Shown piece by piece: positions 5,930 through 7,469 of a stretch of DNA of 7,469 nt (the first letter of the stretch is position 1; the number at the start of each line of letters is the position of its first letter). The DNA comes from Aquirhabdus sp. (GTDB taxonomy: Bacteria > Pseudomonadota > Gammaproteobacteria > Pseudomonadales > Moraxellaceae). The notes beneath the pieces are model-generated. The model did no database searches and was not told the origin of the DNA. It saw only the letters and a list, made by a program, of their open reading frames with translations. The DNA is taken from the NCBI GenBank assembly GCA_030150135.1, contig JASLGO010000051.1, forward strand, positions 1-7,469, written 5' to 3'. A program made the position numbers and the translations under genes.

Positions 5930-6010
5930 TTTTACACCTCGCCCCCAGCTATTTTTATAGCCAATCGACTCTCAACATTTGAGTTTAGTTTGTCGATTAT
6001 CGTGCTTTTT
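5883..6010 (+). promoter_or_regulatory. Candidate leucine attenuator RNA
   Basis: Several pairings are possible. CAGGCT/AGCCTG (5883-5888/5894-5899) and TGCGCG/CGCGCA (5910-5915/5919-5924) are small hairpins inside the leader-peptide region. Downstream, AATCGAC (5963-5969) pairs with GTCGATT (5992-5998), enclosing CTCAA/TTGAG (5971-5975/5979-5983), and TTTTT follows at 6006-6010: a candidate terminator. Alternatively AGCGCG (5917-5922) and ATAATT (5926-5931) pair with GATTATCGTGCT (5995-6006), using up the terminator right arm: a candidate antiterminator. The ribosome position on the Leu codons would choose between them. The terminator stem is weak and sits 7 bases before the T-run, so the exact structures are uncertain. 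Confidence 0.45.
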
Positions 6011-6066
6011 CAGTTTCTTTCAGAGTTTTCGTTGGATTGACTGAAATCACCTCAGAATTTTATTTA

Positions 6067-6098
6067 TTTTATGCACTGATGAAATCGTCAGCATAAAA
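6067..6098 (+). other. Hairpin in the leuA 5' untranslated region
   Basis: TTTTATGC (6067-6074) pairs with GCATAAAA (6091-6098). Inside it, TGATG (6077-6081) pairs with CGTCA (6086-6090) through one G-U pair, closing on AAAT, with two bases (AC) bulged on the left. It ends 50 bases before the leuA ATG and no U-tract follows, so it is not a normal terminator. The rest of 6011-6148 is AT-rich. A further possible 7-bp pairing joins TTTCAGT (6008-6014) and ACTGAAA (6040-6046). Confidence 0.5.
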
Positions 6099-6148
6099 AC
6101 AAACTTAGAAATCAATTATTTAGAATTTAATGCATTGGAGTAAAGATC

Positions 6149-7469
6149 ATGATGTTGACTGACCCAAGTAAGAAATATCGTCCAGCTTACCAGCGTGTGG
6201 ATTTGCCTGATCGCACATGGCCGAATAATACGATTACCAAAGCACCAATCTGGATGAGTACGGATTTACGTGATGGCAATCAAGCGTTGTTTGAGCCGAT
6301 GAATGCTGAACAAAAGTTACGCATGTTTAAGGCATTGGTGGCGATTGGTTTTAAAGAAATCGAAGTCGCGTTTCCCTCAGCATCGCAGACTGATTTTGAT
6401 TTTGTGCGTGGTTTGATTGAAAACAATCACATCCCTGATGATGTGACGATTGAAGTGTTGACTCAAGCGCGTGATCACTTGATTGAGCGCACGATGGAGT
6501 CGGTACGCGGCGCGAAGAAAGTGATCGTCCATGTCTATAACGCGACATCGCCAGTGTTTCGCCAAACTGTCTTTAATTTGGATAAAGCAGAGACCAAAAA
6601 CTTAGCAGTTAAAGCCGCACAAAAAATCAAACACATTGCTGGACAGCATCCAGAAACTCAGTGGACATTCCAATATAGCCCTGAAACTTTCACCGCGACT
6701 GAATTGCCTTTTGCCAAAGAAGTCTGTGATGCAGTGACAGAAGTGTGGGAAGCCAGCCCAATCAATAAAGTCATTTTGAATTTGCCTGCAACGGTCGAAG
6801 TTGCTTCTCCGAATGTCTATGCCGATCAAATTGAATGGATGCATCGTAACCTCGCACGTCGTGATGGGGTAATTTTGAGTTTGCATCCACACAATGATCG
6901 CGGTTGTGCTGTTGCTGCTGCTGAACTTGGTGTGATGGCGGGTGCAGATCGTGTGGAAGGTTGTTTGTTTGGTCATGGTGAGCGTACGGGGAATGTCGAT
7001 TTGGTGACGCTTGCATTGAATTTGTATAGCCAAGGAATCAGTCCAAATCTTGATTTCTCGGATATGAATGATGTGATTCGCACTGTCGAAGAGTGTACAC
7101 GCTTGCCTGTGCATCCACGTCATCCGTATGCAGGTGACTTGGTCTTTACGGCGTTTTCAGGTTCACATCAAGATGCGATTAAAAAAGGCTTTGCGTTGCG
7201 CAAAGAAGAAGATTTCTGGGAAATGCCGTATTTACCAGTTGATCCAAAAGACTTGGGGCGTAACTACGATGCAGTGATTCGCGTCAATAGTCAGTCTGGT
7301 AAAGGCGGTGTGGCGTATTTGCTTGAGTCGAATTATGGCATTACATTGCCGCGCCGTTTGCAGATTGAATTGAGTCAAGTTGTACAGGTATTGACCGATG
7401 AAAGTGGTTCTGAGGTGCGTGCGCAGGATATTTGGCAGTTGTTTGAACAGACTTATATTCAGGTGAAAC
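6149..7469 (+). CDS. leuA: 2-isopropylmalate synthase, type 2 (3' end outside window)
   Basis: 440 codons are visible and the frame is open at the window edge. The enzyme condenses acetyl-CoA with 2-oxoisovalerate, the first committed step of leucine synthesis. The start MMLTDPSKKYRP and the overall pattern match the type 2 LeuA of Pseudomonadales (about 555-560 residues), so about 115 residues of the regulatory, leucine-binding LeuA dimer domain are missing. The DRE-TIM barrel is complete: DLRDGNQ (residues 39-45, metal ligand D42), SASQTDFDF, and the metal-binding HPH (H246 and H248) in SLHPHNDRG. GCLFGHGERTGNVDL (271-285) is also present. SGSHQDAIKKGF (337-348) and RVNSQSGKGG (378-387) belong to the linker region. 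GGAG at 6137-6140 lies 8 bases before the first of two tandem ATGs. The long leader suggests control by attenuation, with feedback inhibition by leucine expected for the family. Confidence 0.96.
   Translation, partial: MMLTDPSKKYRPAYQRVDLPDRTWPNNTITKAPIWMSTDLRDGNQALFEPMNAEQKLRMFKALVAIGFKEIEVAFPSASQTDFDFVRGLIENNHIPDDVTIEVLTQARDHLIERTMESVRGAKKVIVHVYNATSPVFRQTVFNLDKAETKNLAVKAAQKIKHIAGQHPETQWTFQYSPETFTATELPFAKEVCDAVTEVWEASPINKVILNLPATVEVASPNVYADQIEWMHRNLARRDGVILSLHPHNDRGCAVAAAELGVMAGADRVEGCLFGHGERTGNVDLVTLALNLYSQGISPNLDFSDMNDVIRTVEECTRLPVHPRHPYAGDLVFTAFSGSHQDAIKKGFALRKEEDFWEMPYLPVDPKDLGRNYDAVIRVNSQSGKGGVAYLLESNYGITLPRRLQIELSQVVQVLTDESGSEVRAQDIWQLFEQTYIQVK

Noticed and set aside
6041..6070. CTGA/TCAG hairpin followed by TTTTATTTATTTT as the leu attenuator terminator
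   Set aside because: The stem has only four pairs, two of them A-U, and is too weak to propose on its own, although the T-rich stretch keeps it as a fallback for the attenuation model.
6602..7123. A 173-codon open frame on the minus strand inside leuA
   Set aside because: It lies entirely antisense to a well-conserved leuA, its His/Thr/Ile-rich translation has no recognisable domain, and it is explained by leuA codon bias. Other antisense frames in hemX, hemY, thrB and the antitoxin were rejected for the same reason.

Overview
The window looks like chromosomal DNA from a gammaproteobacterium of the Moraxellaceae, probably Acinetobacter or a close relative. The basis is fairly AT-rich DNA, a homoserine kinase of the aminoglycoside-phosphotransferase (APH) fold, a long type 2 isopropylmalate synthase of the kind found in Pseudomonadales, and a HisF that closely resembles remembered Acinetobacter proteins. 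No database search was possible, so the genus is an inference.

Layout. (1) Bases 2-2145: the 3' part of a hemX-like gene and a complete hemY, overlapping by 4 bp, forming the tail of a tetrapyrrole-associated operon. (2) 2242-2829: a hotdog-fold acyl-CoA thioesterase with an unusual C-terminal tail built on 11-residue repeats. It converges on hisF (2930-3688, minus strand), with a near-perfect palindrome between the two genes. (3) hisF and thrB (3797-4756) diverge from a 108-bp intergenic region. (4) 4824-5423: a type II toxin-antitoxin pair, ribbon-helix-helix antitoxin then ParE/RelE toxin, with a 4-bp overlap. It is preceded by TGTA half-sites repeated every 10 bp, probably the autoregulatory operator. 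(5) 5459-5721: a small membrane-protein gene split by a one-base frameshift, followed by a long hairpin. (6) 5807-6148: the leuA control region. A good sigma70-type promoter leads almost directly into a 27-codon, leucine-rich leader peptide, followed by RNA segments that can pair in alternative ways. This is the architecture of a transcription attenuator. (7) 6149 to the window end: leuA, truncated by the edge.

The metabolic genes serve heme or its precursors (hemXY), histidine (hisF), threonine (thrB) and leucine (leuA). They are scattered single genes rather than one pathway operon. The most interesting parts are the leader peptide and possible attenuator in front of leuA, its apparently leaderless start, the phased operator of the toxin-antitoxin pair, and the frameshifted small membrane gene. 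I see no CRISPR array, rRNA, tRNA, insertion sequence or prophage. I found no clearly new multi-gene system.
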